The notes under the pieces: generated by a model
The model's database searches: none
Seen by the model: the letters and a program-made list of their open reading frames with translations, nothing else
Told to the model about the DNA's origin: nothing
Program-made: the position numbers and the translations under genes
Shown: positions 1-11,359 of the stretch, piece by piece
Layout of the letters: each line of letters opens with the position of its first letter
Position numbering within the stretch: position 1 is the first letter of the stretch
Assembly: GCA_021464415.1 (NCBI GenBank)
Contig: CM038470.1
Coordinates: forward strand, 10,614,394-10,678,393
From: Lonicera japonica
Lineage: Eukaryota; Streptophyta; Magnoliopsida; Dipsacales; Caprifoliaceae
Length of the DNA: 64,000 bases
Reading direction: 5' to 3'

Positions 1-2233
1 TCAATATAGATTTATTGAAGTTTGTCAATTTAGATTGGTCACACGTTATTCTTTTTATTCTATTATCAGATTTTATTTATTTCACCGTAGCAGATAATAC
101 GGGTATACCCTAATATATAAGAAATAAAGAATTAAGTGGGAAAATATTTTTTGAACGGTTGATGGTGATATTTAAGTGGTAATGAGACTTCCTTACTTCA
201 CTAACACAGGGTTCAAAACCGGAAAAATAGAATGGGTAGACAACATATCTTCCTCCAACTGTTACTCCAAATGAATCAAAAGAAATATAGGAACATTGAA
301 CACGCATTCCAATTGCTATCAAACTTCCTCACAACTTTAAATTACCAACTTTATTTTTCCAGACGTATTTCCAAAAAATGTATATAAAACAAAATTTGAA
401 CTCGTAGCTAAGTTAAATTGCCAATTCTATTTTTAGTCATATATATATATGTATATAATGTAAATCCAAGAAAATTTGGTAGCAAAAGTTGAGTTGCCAA
501 TTTTTCTGTACAATTGTTCTTCTAGAAAACGTGCATATAAAAAAATTCGAACTTTGTTAGCTAAGTTGAATAGCTAATTTACTTTTTACAATAGCAAACT
601 TTAAACCAGTAGTAACTATTTTTCTTCTCGCAAAATCTGTGTATATAGCTAAGTTTAACATTGGGTTATTTGATTTTTGACCCCCATTATTTGACATAAC
701 GAGCTTTCGTATCCAAAGTCTTTACTATTGTACCTTTGGCCCCCATTTTTTGACGGTTTCCGCTCAAATGCCGGCCAAACCATTAGTTAACCATACTTTT
801 TGTTCAAATGTCCTAAAATACCCACCATTTTTAATAATTTATGAGTTTATCAAAACTAAAGCTTTCATTTTCATAACCTTTTATGCAAACAGATGAAGTG
901 AATCAAGACATTCAAACCGATAAACTCTTTCGCAATAACCCAACGATAACTTAGGACTTGAGTATTTTTGCAAAATAGTACATCATTGAGATATTTCAAC
1001 TTAAAATTCTTTATATGAACTTTCTCGATTTCATATGATAAACCTATATCATTATTAACAAGTAGAATACTATCAAGATAGTCCCCAGGAATGTCAATTT
1101 ACTCACAATGATCTTATGGTATATACTAGCATCCATCATCTCATCCTCGAAACCGTATGAGGTAATAAATTGATGGAATCTTTAGTACCAATCATAAGCA
1201 ACTTGCTTTGACATATAGATGGATTTCTTAGGGTAATTACTGTATATGTCGTTTTTTCAATGTTTTCACTGAGAAATAACATCTTAATATACGCCTATGT
1301 ATATGAGTTTCCTGGACGATATTTTATCTTGAGGTTATTGAGTTTGACTTTTCTGAAATTATTAATCTTTATTGGGAAACTTCTTTATTGTTGTCTTAAT
1401 AGTCTAGATTTCTTTGATTTTTTTTAATTATCTCTTAACCAGTCAATCAGAATTAAAATTCTAATTACTATCAATAATATCTAACAAGAAAATTAATACC
1501 GTACAAAGACAACATTATAAACCTTATCTTCCCCCCCCCCCAAACTCAATATCCTCGAGAATTTTCAAAATCTATAACGATGTTGGCAGAAATAAAAGTA
1601 GAATTAAAAACTGAATATCAATTCAACATGCTCACAATTATTATGCAGTTGTTACACACATAACATTCAATCCAATAATCAAGAATGGGGTCCTTCTCAA
1701 GATGCCTAACACAACATTGATATTAATGGCTTTGGTCAAAAATATCAATTTATAAGTGGCCATCTTTATGTAGCAATCAAATATATAAGTTAAATCCTAT
1801 CAAATAGTAACTTTCCTTTGGGCCAGTTATTGTTCACATGGAAAACCTAATAGACATCTCATATTTATTACTACAAGTATGCTCATTATCCAGCCAAATA
1901 ATTCCTTTCATTTGGGCCGGTCAGTATCAGCATGAATAATAAGTATACACATCCAATTATGTCAAAATAAATAAATCTGGCAATAGAGGTTACTTTGGCA
2001 ACATATTGTTTCGATTCATCGATTTTGAGATAACTGGACGATCTATACTTTCCTTTTTATATGTTTTAGAAAATACCAAAACTACCATAGTGAGGAGATG
2101 TAAAAAGTAAAAATTAGTTCTTTATCTGTTCTGATGCAAAACTGTAATTGGATTAAAGTTTCTTTTAGACAAGTCTACCAATATTGTTAATGCCAAGTTT
2201 ATGTCTATATAGTCAAAAACAATTAACATGTTA
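1..2233. other. AT-rich non-coding flank, no gene seen
   Basis: No ORF with recognisable protein similarity, RNA gene or complete transposon is visible. There is an 11-base C run at 1531-1541 and a stretch at about 660-835 with two similar phrases built on 'cccccatt.tttga', which may be a decayed repeat. The rest is AT-rich sequence with many stops in all frames. Confidence 0.6.
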
Positions 2234-2737
2234 TGTAATACCCCGTACTTTAAATTATTTTAAAATGGAGTACATTCAGGTGAGTGATCGTTTGATGATT
2301 CGGGTGGTCCGAATCGATTTCGGTTGGTAAATAGGAAGTTTTGGTTCCTTACGATTCGTTAATTCGAGCTAACTTTGAGCTATCGTAATTCCTCCGTTAC
2401 TTATCTGATTAAAGTTTTGCTTGAGTGTGTATTTAATATTTTTATCATTCTACAACTTTCGTGTTTTGGCCGAAAGCTAATTCGCACTCCTCGTGGGTCA
2501 AAACAGGGTCCGAAGTTGGCCCATCGCTAAATTCTGGTCATTCGGTAGCGCTTCGACAGAGCGCTGTCTTCGGTTAATTTTAGGAACGATTGGTCCATAA
2601 TTTGGGAAAACTTTCATCTAGGAAGTTTTATATCTTTGAATTACCTTTTCGTGCATATAAAGATCACCTAAATCGGAGTTTCGAGTAAAAAGTTATGGCC
2701 AAAACAAAAATAGTGCTCCAAAACCAAAATTGCGCGC

Positions 2738-2870
2738 GGACCGGTCTGGGGGTTCCAGACTGAAGCGCGGACCGGTCTGGCCTTTTCCCATACCGGTTTG
2801 GCCTTTAAAAATCACCAAATTTTCACCCCACGGACCGGTCTAAGGGTTTTTGCATACCGGTCCGCATGTC
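2738..2870. repeat. Cluster of ACCGGT palindromes inside the LTR
   Basis: Five copies of ACCGGT lie within about 130 bp, in contexts such as GCGCGGACCGGTCTGG and ATACCGGTCCGC. The block is much more GC-rich than the rest of the LTR and sits upstream of the probable transcription start region of the LTR (GA-rich tract near 2980). It may be an enhancer-like U3 repeat; that role is inference. Confidence 0.6.
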
Positions 2871-4227
2871 TACTGTAACAACCGACTTAAAATGGATTAA
2901 AGCTCGTTTTTCACCCATTTTCACCTATTTTTTGACCAAGACACAACCACACACCTCTAGAGAGCTCCAGAAGGTTCTAGAGAGAAAGAGAGAGATTCTT
3001 ACGCATCTCTCATCCCTGATCAAAGATTGAAGCTTGGAATCACCCGAATCCCCTTCTCCTTCGCTATTTATCATCTTTAATCTTAGTTTCTCTCCATGGG
3101 AATTTAAGTGGGAGCTTTGGCCATGTGAATTGGGGTTTGTACTCCACCAATTCGAGGGCCTTACTATTCTAGGAGTGTGGCGACGCGAGGATTATAGAAT
3201 TTTATTATGCGGGCTCCGATTATTATATTTTCTTTTTTCCTTTGGTTTACAAACTTAAGGTAGGGGTTTATATGTTCTTAAACTCGAAATTTTGGCCATG
3301 TTTTATGAATATCATCATAATCTCACTCCATTTGTCTTATTTATCTAAAGTATGGCCAATAACATGATGTTTTATGATTAATAAGGATCTAAGAGTGTGG
3401 TTTGAGGCAATTGATGCTATGTACATTTGATAATATGATTTTATTTGACTAGAAATTGATGATTTATACACGTATGTTAAATATGATGATTTTGTCTATT
3501 GATATCAATGATACATGATTAATTGGAATATGAATTCACATATTTAAGCAAGATATGCCATCTAAGCTCTATGATTACATGTTATTGATTCATATGGATG
3601 TTCTTTCGATATGTATGTGTTGGTTTAACAAGAAAATGATTAGTAAAGGGTTTGTATACACCAAAGAACATAGACGTGAATTGGTTAGAGTTTATATGGC
3701 ATATGTGGTTTCTATTGTATCTATGAAGCATGAGTTGAGACAAAATATGCCACTTGAACTTGACATCTATATAACATAGACTTGTAAGTGATGTTCCTTG
3801 GACATATACACTTGGTTGAATCCAAGTGGATTTGTAAATGGATTATGTATGCACTAATAAAATATGGATACACGATAAATGAAGTTTAAGTGGCATAGGT
3901 TGTTTCTAGTTTACAATTAGAGCATGAATTGCACGTTATGCATAATTATTGTGTCAACCTGGCATCTGGATGATTTCATGGCAAGCTCAGAGCATTCTTA
4001 TAGCATATGGTGCGAAAATTGTCTTTGGGAGAATTATATCTCTTCTCTATGATATGGATGGCTATGTATACTCTTGTGGCATTCTTAAACAAGTGATTAT
4101 CTATCTTCGAGAGTTCTTCATTCGTATGTGGATATATTCTCGGCTGTGTTATATGGTGGGATGTTACCCACAATTATTTGTATCTGTTTGGCCTTCGTCG
4201 GTGAAGGAGAATTATTATGGTTAGTGC

Positions 4228-4730
4228 TTGTCGGGATGGGAAAAATAGGCAGGGCCTGGTGCCATTGGGTTGAAAAGCCCTAAACCTCCGGGGGGGTCCT
4301 TTAGTCGTCGGTTGTTTAGAGCCCGCGGTGAATAGTCCGAAAATCTAGACAACGACAAAGGCACTAGTGAGTCATCGGCTGTCTAGATCCCACGGTGAAT
4401 AGTCTAGAGATCTAGACAATTGTTGAAAAATCAGTATGATAATGATCAGCTGATGTGATATTGCGAACTGTGGTCCAATTGTTAATTATCTATTAGTATT
4501 CACCCGAGACGGAGAGGCCGTATTCTGGTGATATATGTTATGATCTTGATGCTTATTTCTCTTAGGGACGGTCAGGCCCATTGTCATTATGATTATGATA
4601 CTGTACAGCTTCGGTATCTCTTGAGGGCAGTCAGGCCCATGTTATAAATGTTCATGGATTGATCTTCTGGAGGGGCGGTCAGGCCCACGGTTATTGTTAT
4701 AGTTATATTTCCTGATAAGGACCGGCTATG
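4228..4730. repeat. Degenerate internal repeats of the LTR
   Basis: Two phrases of the form 'gtcatcggctgtctaga.cc..cggtgaatagtc' lie at about 4306 and 4372. Three phrases of the form 'ggtcaggccca' lie at about 4568, 4627 and 4677. These are short direct repeats within the long LTR and not coding sequence. Confidence 0.5.
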
Positions 4731-5401
4731 GTCTTGGACAGGCAGACTTATATCATTTGCTATTTCGGCTCCCTCAAATTCTGGTGATTCGACGTAACAG
4801 TTGACACAAAGGGAGGTAACATACATATGCATGAGCATGCATTGTTTATGTGTAAAATCATGATATTTACTTGGATTGATGGTTGAAGTATAAACTATTA
4901 CCAAACTAATGATTATGTTTTTCAAACACATTATCCCCTATATTTTCCCCCTACTGAGCTGTGAGCTCACCCCGTTTTCTAACTAGCACAGGTACATACG
5001 GGACGTGTGATGTTAACAAGATGGCGGGTTCGAGATCGAAATAGAAGGCTCTGATACAGATTCATTTTTGTTGTGTAAATGTTAGCTTGGGAAGCCACGG
5101 CTATCCCGAAGTATTGTATATTATCTTAACTTTACTTAGTTGGTTTGTAAAATGGTTACAAGCTTGGGTATGAACCTTACTATTGTTTTTGTCACCTTAT
5201 ACTTGGTTGACACGTGACATAAATATTAGACGTATGTAAAAAGTAATTATCATGTATATTGGTGTTTGATTTGACATGTGTTATATATGTCGTTTGAATT
5301 ATTTATATTTACATACTCATTTTAGTCAATCTAAGATGAGTTAGTGACACTCCAGGTCTTAATTACGGGTTTGACCTGTAGATTAAGGCGGGGGTGTTAC
5401 A

Positions 5402-6555
5402 TGTTCTATTTTCCATCCTTAAAGCCGAATAAAAAATAAACAGTCTTTAAATTGATTAATTTTATGACAACATCTCAAGATACCGAGCACAACTTTAATA
5501 CAAAATCTTTGGATAATGATATTAATTGTAAGTTGTACTCTTGTTGTAATGATCAAATATTGACAATAAGTTATGTCAAATAACAAATCTATCTTTGGAT
5601 TGATTTATTATTCACATTGGTTTACCTTAGTAATTGTCACATATTACTATCACGAGTGTGTATGAAATTCGGCCAAATATGAACCTTTCTTTGGATTGGT
5701 TAATATTCGTATGAATTAAACAAACACAAATATCTAATCATTCTTTATCTACATAAGAGATGTCACTTTAGTAATATCTTGTGTAAATTGGCCTTAATAG
5801 AATGTTTAGACAAGTAATAGAAATAATAGATGTCGCATGTAATTAATCAAAAAATATGATACTTTGTCACTGCCGAAAACAATGACAAACTAAAACTGGT
5901 CAGTGTTAAAAATTGTGACAATTATAGATAAACTGGTCACCGATATAAACAATGATAATTCTGGAGAGGAAAAGTAACTGTTCATCATAATCTTCTTCTT
6001 GTTCTAAACTTTCCAAAAACTCCTATTCCTTCTAAAACTTAATGATTTCACTGTAATATATATACCACAGATCAGATCCATTTATACATACATATGTATA
6101 CAATGGCCGCAACAAATTTCTATACATATTTTGTAAGCAAACCATATCAAAAAAAAAAATACTAAATAGAACATATGCTCACAAAACAATTAACATGTAA
6201 TTACTATATGGGTTCATAACCATGGGGACCAAGATCAAGGCATGATAAAATATTATTAAAGTTTACATACAATCTTAAACCCAAACAAATAATCAGTTAT
6301 GGCATGCATGGATAATTAGAAATATATATGTACATATTACTAAAAACATATATTAATGCCCTTACTTGAATGCCCCTAAATCGAAACAATTTTTTTTTTA
6401 AACATGCCGTGAACCATCCATCAGTTTAATCAAAATACTTTAATTCATACCGACCCCATTAATCCATACAATTCAAATTGTATAATAAATATTTCTAAAA
6501 TCATCATGTTTCCTGTAGTATACGTACGGACCATATTACTCAAGGAATTGATAAT
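5402..6555. other. AT-rich non-coding spacer
   Basis: No coding potential or structured element was recognised. A phrase near 5868-5950 repeats 'actggtca' around short inverted words and may be a relic of a small DNA transposon, but no ends could be defined. Confidence 0.5.
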
Positions 6556-6805
6556 GGATCCCTCTGATACCATTGAAAATTCTAATTAGCTGGGCCTAGT
6601 AATGTTGGTCTGTGACCCGAGTGGGGGCATTAAAGCGATGGTAAAGTTGGTTAAATGGTGCACCCCTGATCCGAGGGGTGGCACAGCTTTAGCCAGGCCC
6701 GGTAACGTTGGCCAATGACCCGAGTGGGAGCATTAAGGCAATGGTAAGGTTGGTTAAATGGTGCACCCCTGATTCAAAGATCGTAACCTTGCTATGATAC
6801 CAATT
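6556..6805. repeat. Two-copy tandem repeat between primer-binding-site-like words
   Basis: A unit of about 75 bp built on 'gacccgagtggg.gcatta' and 'ggttaaatggtgcacccctga' occurs at 6599-6675 and again at 6701-6776, with about ten differences. The block is bounded by CTCTGATACCA at 6557-6569 and CTATGATACCA at 6793. These resemble the complement of a tRNA-iMet primer-binding site, as found next to LTRs of minus-strand copia elements here. It may be a leader remnant of a retrotransposon. Confidence 0.5.
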
Positions 6806-7089
6806 GTTATAATATAATTAATCTATCTATATCAATATCATGGAAGAGTACCTGACTCCATTGAGATGGTGAATGATCGAGTAGAAGACGAGCAAGTAAC
6901 GGTCTTCTAATTCTTTCCATACACGCCTTTACAATTTTTCGAAGAGATGATCAAGAGAATGTTTTTTGTGTCAGTAGAAATGGGGACCATAACCCCTTAA
7001 TTCATATATATGGAAGTTAGTGGCGGTTGGGCTTATAGATGATAACACACACATTAATAATTTACTTATGTGGTCCCAATTATAATTAA

Positions 7090-7937
7090 TTAAAAAATAA
7101 TCGAACATGTTGAACACGCGAGAGTGAACCTTGTACTGTAATATTTCTAACGTTATGAGCACTTTAGGCAGAAGCACCCTTAGGTTATTGGCAAAGGCTT
7201 GAGCAACCTTGGTGAGGACTTTGGTGAGGCTAAAGCCTCAATATCTAAGCTCATGCTCCATTCGTATGTAACACTCGTATGCTTCATCACTTGAGCCCAT
7301 ATGGGTTCGCACCAAATGTTTCAACTCAAGAACATCTTGATCTTTAAGATCTCGGTTGTTAGTGAAAAGCATCGAGCAACCACTCGAGCGGAATAGACAG
7401 TTTGATAGCATCATCAATCGCTCTTTCCCACAGTAACAATTCGGAACCATGGATTCTGTGCTCGCCACAATTGTGAGAGCTTTCTCGTGAATCATGAACA
7501 AATGCTGAACGAGATCAATAGCCACAAGGCTAGCACTTTAGCCCATTCCCGATAGGTTGAATGTCTTTATATCTAGTCTTATTTTGTAACGGTTCACTAC
7601 CCTAGCCGTAAGAAAAGGTTAAGTAGAGTAAAACACATTCACCACAAGTACATCGATTTTCGAAGGATAAATGCCTATTTTAGTAAAAAGTTTATTGAAT
7701 GCGTAAAAAAAATCGTCCATCTCGGTTAGAGAATTGAGAAGAGTTGAGCACTCTTCTCCATGGCCCAAGACAATGTTTCTCAGGCCATAGATGTTTGCTC
7801 ACTAATGCCGAAATTGACAATTGTCTGCAACAAGAACTTGTACTCTTCGATGTTGAGGTTCTTGTTGTGCAAAATGATGCCTCCACAAGTTTTGGAGTTG
7901 AGCCGCCTGTCCTCAGGCGGCATGTGGCATCGTAATG
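7090..7937 (-). pseudogene. 3-ketoacyl-CoA synthase (KCS) pseudogene fragment
   Basis: The minus strand encodes a broken part of a plant very-long-chain fatty acid condensing enzyme (3-ketoacyl-CoA synthase; FAE1/CUT1-type fatty acid elongase), normally an ER enzyme that joins malonyl-CoA to acyl-CoA for wax and sphingolipid chains. Visible blocks in family order are NIEEYKFLLQTIV, HGEECSTLL, SKIDVLVVNV, LTARVVNRYK, DIKTFNLSGMG, SASLVAIDLV, PNCYCGKERLMMLSNCLFR and RTHMGSSDEAYECY. The catalytic cysteine of the GMGCSA motif is replaced by TAA at about 7530. There is another stop near 7622, one at about 7238, and a frameshift between SEQT and the following YGLRNIVLG at about 7790. The N-terminal membrane region and the C-terminal His/Asn catalytic residues are missing. 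It cannot make an active enzyme. The assignment rests on remembered family motifs. Confidence 0.78.
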
Positions 7938-9950
7938 TATCATATATATAACAACATTGGTTTATCCTTTGTTGGAGTAATTTGAGAAATATGAAGATAA
8001 TGTAGAACAAAGGAAGGAGATATATTGCCAAAAAGAACTCGATTTCATAATGAGGGTATGGTGACCGGCATGCAAGTTTAACTATTTTCAACTAGTGTGA
8101 TGTTGGTGGTTATAACTCTTTTCAACTTTTGTTTAATCTTATTCCAAAATTTGAATTTAGGTGCAAACTTTGAATGCCATGCACACCAACCTTTAATATT
8201 AATCAAGTCCTGGCTGTTTAATTATTAATAATAAGTATAGACCTAATGGTTTACTTATTAAAGGCCATCATACAAATTGTTGGCCATCTTACATGGTATC
8301 AAATGGCAGATAAATCTCCCTTTTGTAAAAATTAACTGATAAGTGTTACATCCGCTCAATGGTAAAACTTCACATTTTTTAGCTCTTTAATTCGTCGTCT
8401 ATTTTTAAAAAGTACGTTGTTTACAAATATGGCCCCATACCAAGCTTTAATTTGATCATCACTTCACACCAGTAACTTTTGCTTTGCTGCAATTTGTATA
8501 ATTGAACATTTCTAAAACTTGTACTTGGTTAGGCAAACTTTGAGGTGGTTATGGTTGCAATTTGTCTTTCTAATAAGTTATCACTTTGAGAAGATATTCA
8601 ACACACTTATAGTATATTTGATAGTGCAAAATGATTAATTTGAATATTTCACTTTTGATTAATGAATTATATAGATTTACACTTATAAAAGAAATATATA
8701 TTAAAAAAATATCAGTTCTAATTCGTGTATATAATGTTTTGAGAACTTAAATAAGAAATTTTAGAGTTCATGTTTCTAGTCAAGTAACGCCAAATGTGCA
8801 ATTAAGCTGGCAAATGGGTCAACAACATTCAATGAACTGATTATTTAGACGTAACTATTAATTATTGAACAAAGAAAATAATAAAAAAAAACTTGAATTT
8901 ATTCCAAATTATCTAGTTTAAATTCTGAGCAGTGATCTATTCAACATACAATCGCCCTGTCCTCATGGGATTCGAAATTTAAAGGATATTAAACAATTAA
9001 TAAAATAATGTTTCCTAGTTAGCATTCGTGATAATAATAATAATAATTAAATGTTGAGAATCATTTCATTTCTACTTTTATAAAAGGTACGTAGTTGTTA
9101 TATGCACCCCATATTTTTATCCGATTCAACAAAAAAAAATTAAAAAATGACTCATCTTAATTATTTACACCCCATCCCCATTCTACCATTAACTAAATAT
9201 AATTAAACATCATTTGCTCAAAATAATATATATATATATATATATATAATTAAACATCATTAACATAATCATTCCACCTCCACCTCAGGTGGCAACATCA
9301 ACTCCGAATCTTTTTCTTTAATAAATTTTTCTTATTTTCCATTTCCATTTTTAGCAGCTTCTTCTCTTTCTCTATCAACTTCTTCTTCTTATTTATCTGG
9401 CGACTTTTTCTTCTCATCCTCTTTCTCATTTTCTAAAGAGTTCTTATTCTTTGATGAATTATTCTTCTCCTTTTTCGATGACTCTTCATATTTTCCTTCT
9501 CTAGTGGCTGCTTCTTCTTCTTCTCCTTCTCTGGTCTCCTTCTTCTTATCCAACAACTTTTTCTCCCCCTTTTTTCCGGCAGAGTGGTCGTCACTGTTGA
9601 TGATGTGGTGTGCTTGCCATACCATCACTTCCACCACCACTAACTTTCTTCTCCTTTGGTCAACATCTCTACATCATTGGCACACTACCATGTTATTTAT
9701 CTTGCCGCCACAGTGGTAGTGGAGGAATGGGGAGGGAGGAATGATGATGATAGAGGGAGGGGTGTGGTTGAAGGTGGAGAGAGGTTTGAATTTTTTTTTA
9801 CTATTTTTAATTATTAATTAATTATAATTAAGTGTTAATTATAATTGAAGGGGACAAAAATAATTTGGTCTAAAGTCCGACCTGTATACCTCCTTAGCTC
9901 TTGGCATGTGGCCGAGCTCTGCACAGAAGTCTATTAAAGCCGTTCAAAGC
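7938..9950. other. Non-coding spacer with low-complexity tracts
   Basis: No gene was recognised. It holds an (AT)n run at about 9226-9249 and a CT/CTT-rich block at about 9300-9560, whose reverse complement reads as a Lys/Glu-rich ORF that I regard as a low-complexity artefact. Confidence 0.5.
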
Positions 9951-9954
9951 CTGA

Positions 9955-9960
9955 CACGTG
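9955..9960. promoter_or_regulatory. G-box (CACGTG)
   Basis: The palindrome CACGTG occurs as TGACACGTGACG about 150 bp upstream of a TATA-like box and 265 bp upstream of the small ORF at 10224. G-box and ABRE sites of this form bind plant bZIP and bHLH factors. Function here is inferred from position only. Confidence 0.35.
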
Positions 9961-10103
9961 ACGAAAACAGCATTAAAGAGTGGCATGCATGTCCCATGAC
10001 CAATAACAACCCTATCACTACAACAAACACCTACCATTTTCTCCACTTTCTATAATAATGAAGAGTGAGGTATATCACAATTATAACGGCCAGTTCCTTG
10101 TAT

Positions 10104-10111
10104 CTATAAAA
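10104..10111 (+). promoter_or_regulatory. TATA box of putative small gene
   Basis: CTATAAAA lies 120 bp upstream of the ATG at 10224. The sequence after it (about 10135-10223) is rich in CA, TC and AT words like a plant 5' leader and contains no ATG between about 10135 and 10223. Confidence 0.35.
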
Positions 10112-10223
10112 TGAACTATCCTTTAATATGTTAGATCATTACAAATTCATCAAGTATCATCATTATCATACTTTGTAATCATCTTTACTACCATCAATAA
10201 AATATCAGCATCATCACCAAAGA

Positions 10224-10337
10224 ATGGACATAAATCAGGCCTACCATTCATTGGCTGGAAGAACCACCCTTACCAAAAATTTGTGTGTCCTTATATTTTT
10301 TCTTACACTTGCTACGTATAAGTTCGTCTATAATTGA
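10224..10337 (+). CDS. Possible small membrane or secreted peptide (37 aa), unrecognised
   Basis: An ATG in acceptable context (caaagaATGG) opens a 37-codon ORF. The N-terminal half is polar (MDINQAYHSLAGRTTLTK) and is followed by a hydrophobic segment, NLCVLIFFLTLAT, that could be a signal anchor or transmembrane helix; it ends in TGA. A G-box, a TATA box and a leader-like stretch precede it in correct order. A splice-donor-like GTATAAG near the end of the hydrophobic segment (about 10315) means this may instead be the first exon of a longer gene. I do not recognise the protein. It could equally be a chance ORF or a relic. Confidence 0.3.
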   Translation: MDINQAYHSLAGRTTLTKNLCVLIFFLTLATYKFVYN

Positions 10338-10387
10338 TATTTCTTATTATAAATTTATTGACCTTACAATAATGTATTAAAGTGGGA

Positions 10388-10655
10388 GTGGTATAAAGAA
10401 TGTGAGAGTATTGCCAAGTATAAAAATGACTAATGAGAGTGATAACAATATTGATATGTAATAAATTTTGAACGTATATATAACGGCCACCCTATAAAAC
10501 TTTAAGAAGGATTAAGAGCGTGGAGTCGTACTACCAAGTATAAAAGTGACTAATAACAGTGACAATAATATTGATTAGTAATAAATTTTGAAGGTCTATG
10601 TAAGTATATAACAGTAACCCTATAAAATGCTAGAAAGGATTTAAAAGTGTGGAGT
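10388..10655. repeat. Tandem duplication, unit about 130 bp
   Basis: Two diverged copies follow each other. Shared words in order are 'accaagtataaaa.tgacta', 'gtaataaattttgaa', 'aaccctataaaa' and 'gaaggat'. The first copy lies at about 10388-10515 and the second at about 10516-10655. Confidence 0.65.
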
Positions 10656-10699
10656 TTGGCCCACCATTGAATTTCTCCAGCATGAGATAGCTATATGAG

Positions 10700-11225
10700 A
10701 GCTAGACCTGGCAAAATAATATGCGACATGATAACATGACATAAACCGACACAAATTTATAGGATAATGGGTGAAAACTTCACAGTTTTGAGTCTCATTA
10801 GTGCTGACCTGATAAAACATGATAAGTTAACGGGTCAGGTCAATTAATATTCGTTAATACGATAATTACCCGTTTGAACTCGTTAATAATATACATAGTT
10901 GTATAACATTATATATGTACATGTATATATGTATATTTTTAATATAAATGTATATAATTTGTATAAGTATTATACATATATTTGTTAATTCAACGTAAGC
11001 TTACAATATATGCATATAATATTATACATACAAATATATATTTTTTATTATATATGTACTTAACGGGTAATAACAGATAATTAATTAAAACTCGAAATAA
11101 TAACACCCAAAACACTATAACATTCGATAAAAAAGTCATATGTTTAGACCCAAAATGATAATACCCGAAACACGATAAAAACCGACATTAACACGATCTG
11201 AACCAATCCATTGATAGAACCAGTG
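10700..11225. repeat. Decayed repeat with 'acccgataaacac' style words
   Basis: The segment starts near 'ctagacctggcaaa' and contains many short variants of 'cgacacgataac', 'cgggtaataac' and 'acccgaaacacgat'. This is a style seen in ancient plant DNA-transposon relics. No terminal inverted repeat or target duplication could be read. Confidence 0.35.
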
Positions 11226-11359
11226 AAAGCTGAAAATTTAGTGGGCAATAAATTGTAATTAATGGAGAAGCTGTACTTTTTCAGGAGAATAATGCTAAAT
11301 ATATATTTAATTTTTACGCACATTTTATATATAAATTAATGCAGCCTTAACGGATGAAA

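Larger units (their letters stand above)
2234..5401 (+). mobile_element. Solo LTR of a long-LTR retrotransposon (gypsy Tekay/Del-like)
   Basis: The segment begins TGTAATACCCCG and ends GGGGGTGTTACA, a TG...CA unit with nearly complementary termini. It is flanked by TGTTA (2229-2233) and TGTTC (5402-5406), a 5-bp target duplication with one mismatch. No gag or pol coding is present, and 3168 bp is plausible for a single LTR of the Tekay/Del chromovirus type, whose LTRs are several kb and often start TGTAACACCCC. A related segment in inverse orientation starts at 11360 and shares the terminal 'cccccgcc..taat' block and the 'agctgtgagct' block near 4958. The lineage name is inferred from LTR style only. 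Confidence 0.7.

Noticed and set aside
3034..4931. Several 65-112 codon ORFs on both strands
   Set aside because: They lie inside the solo LTR, show no similarity to gag or pol, and overlap each other.
7692..8091. Four overlapping small ORFs on both strands
   Set aside because: They are frames of the KCS pseudogene and its complement.
9389..9640. 83-codon Lys/Glu-rich minus-strand ORF
   Set aside because: It is the complement of a CTT/CT-rich low-complexity tract, has no domain, and an overlapping ORF exists on the other strand.
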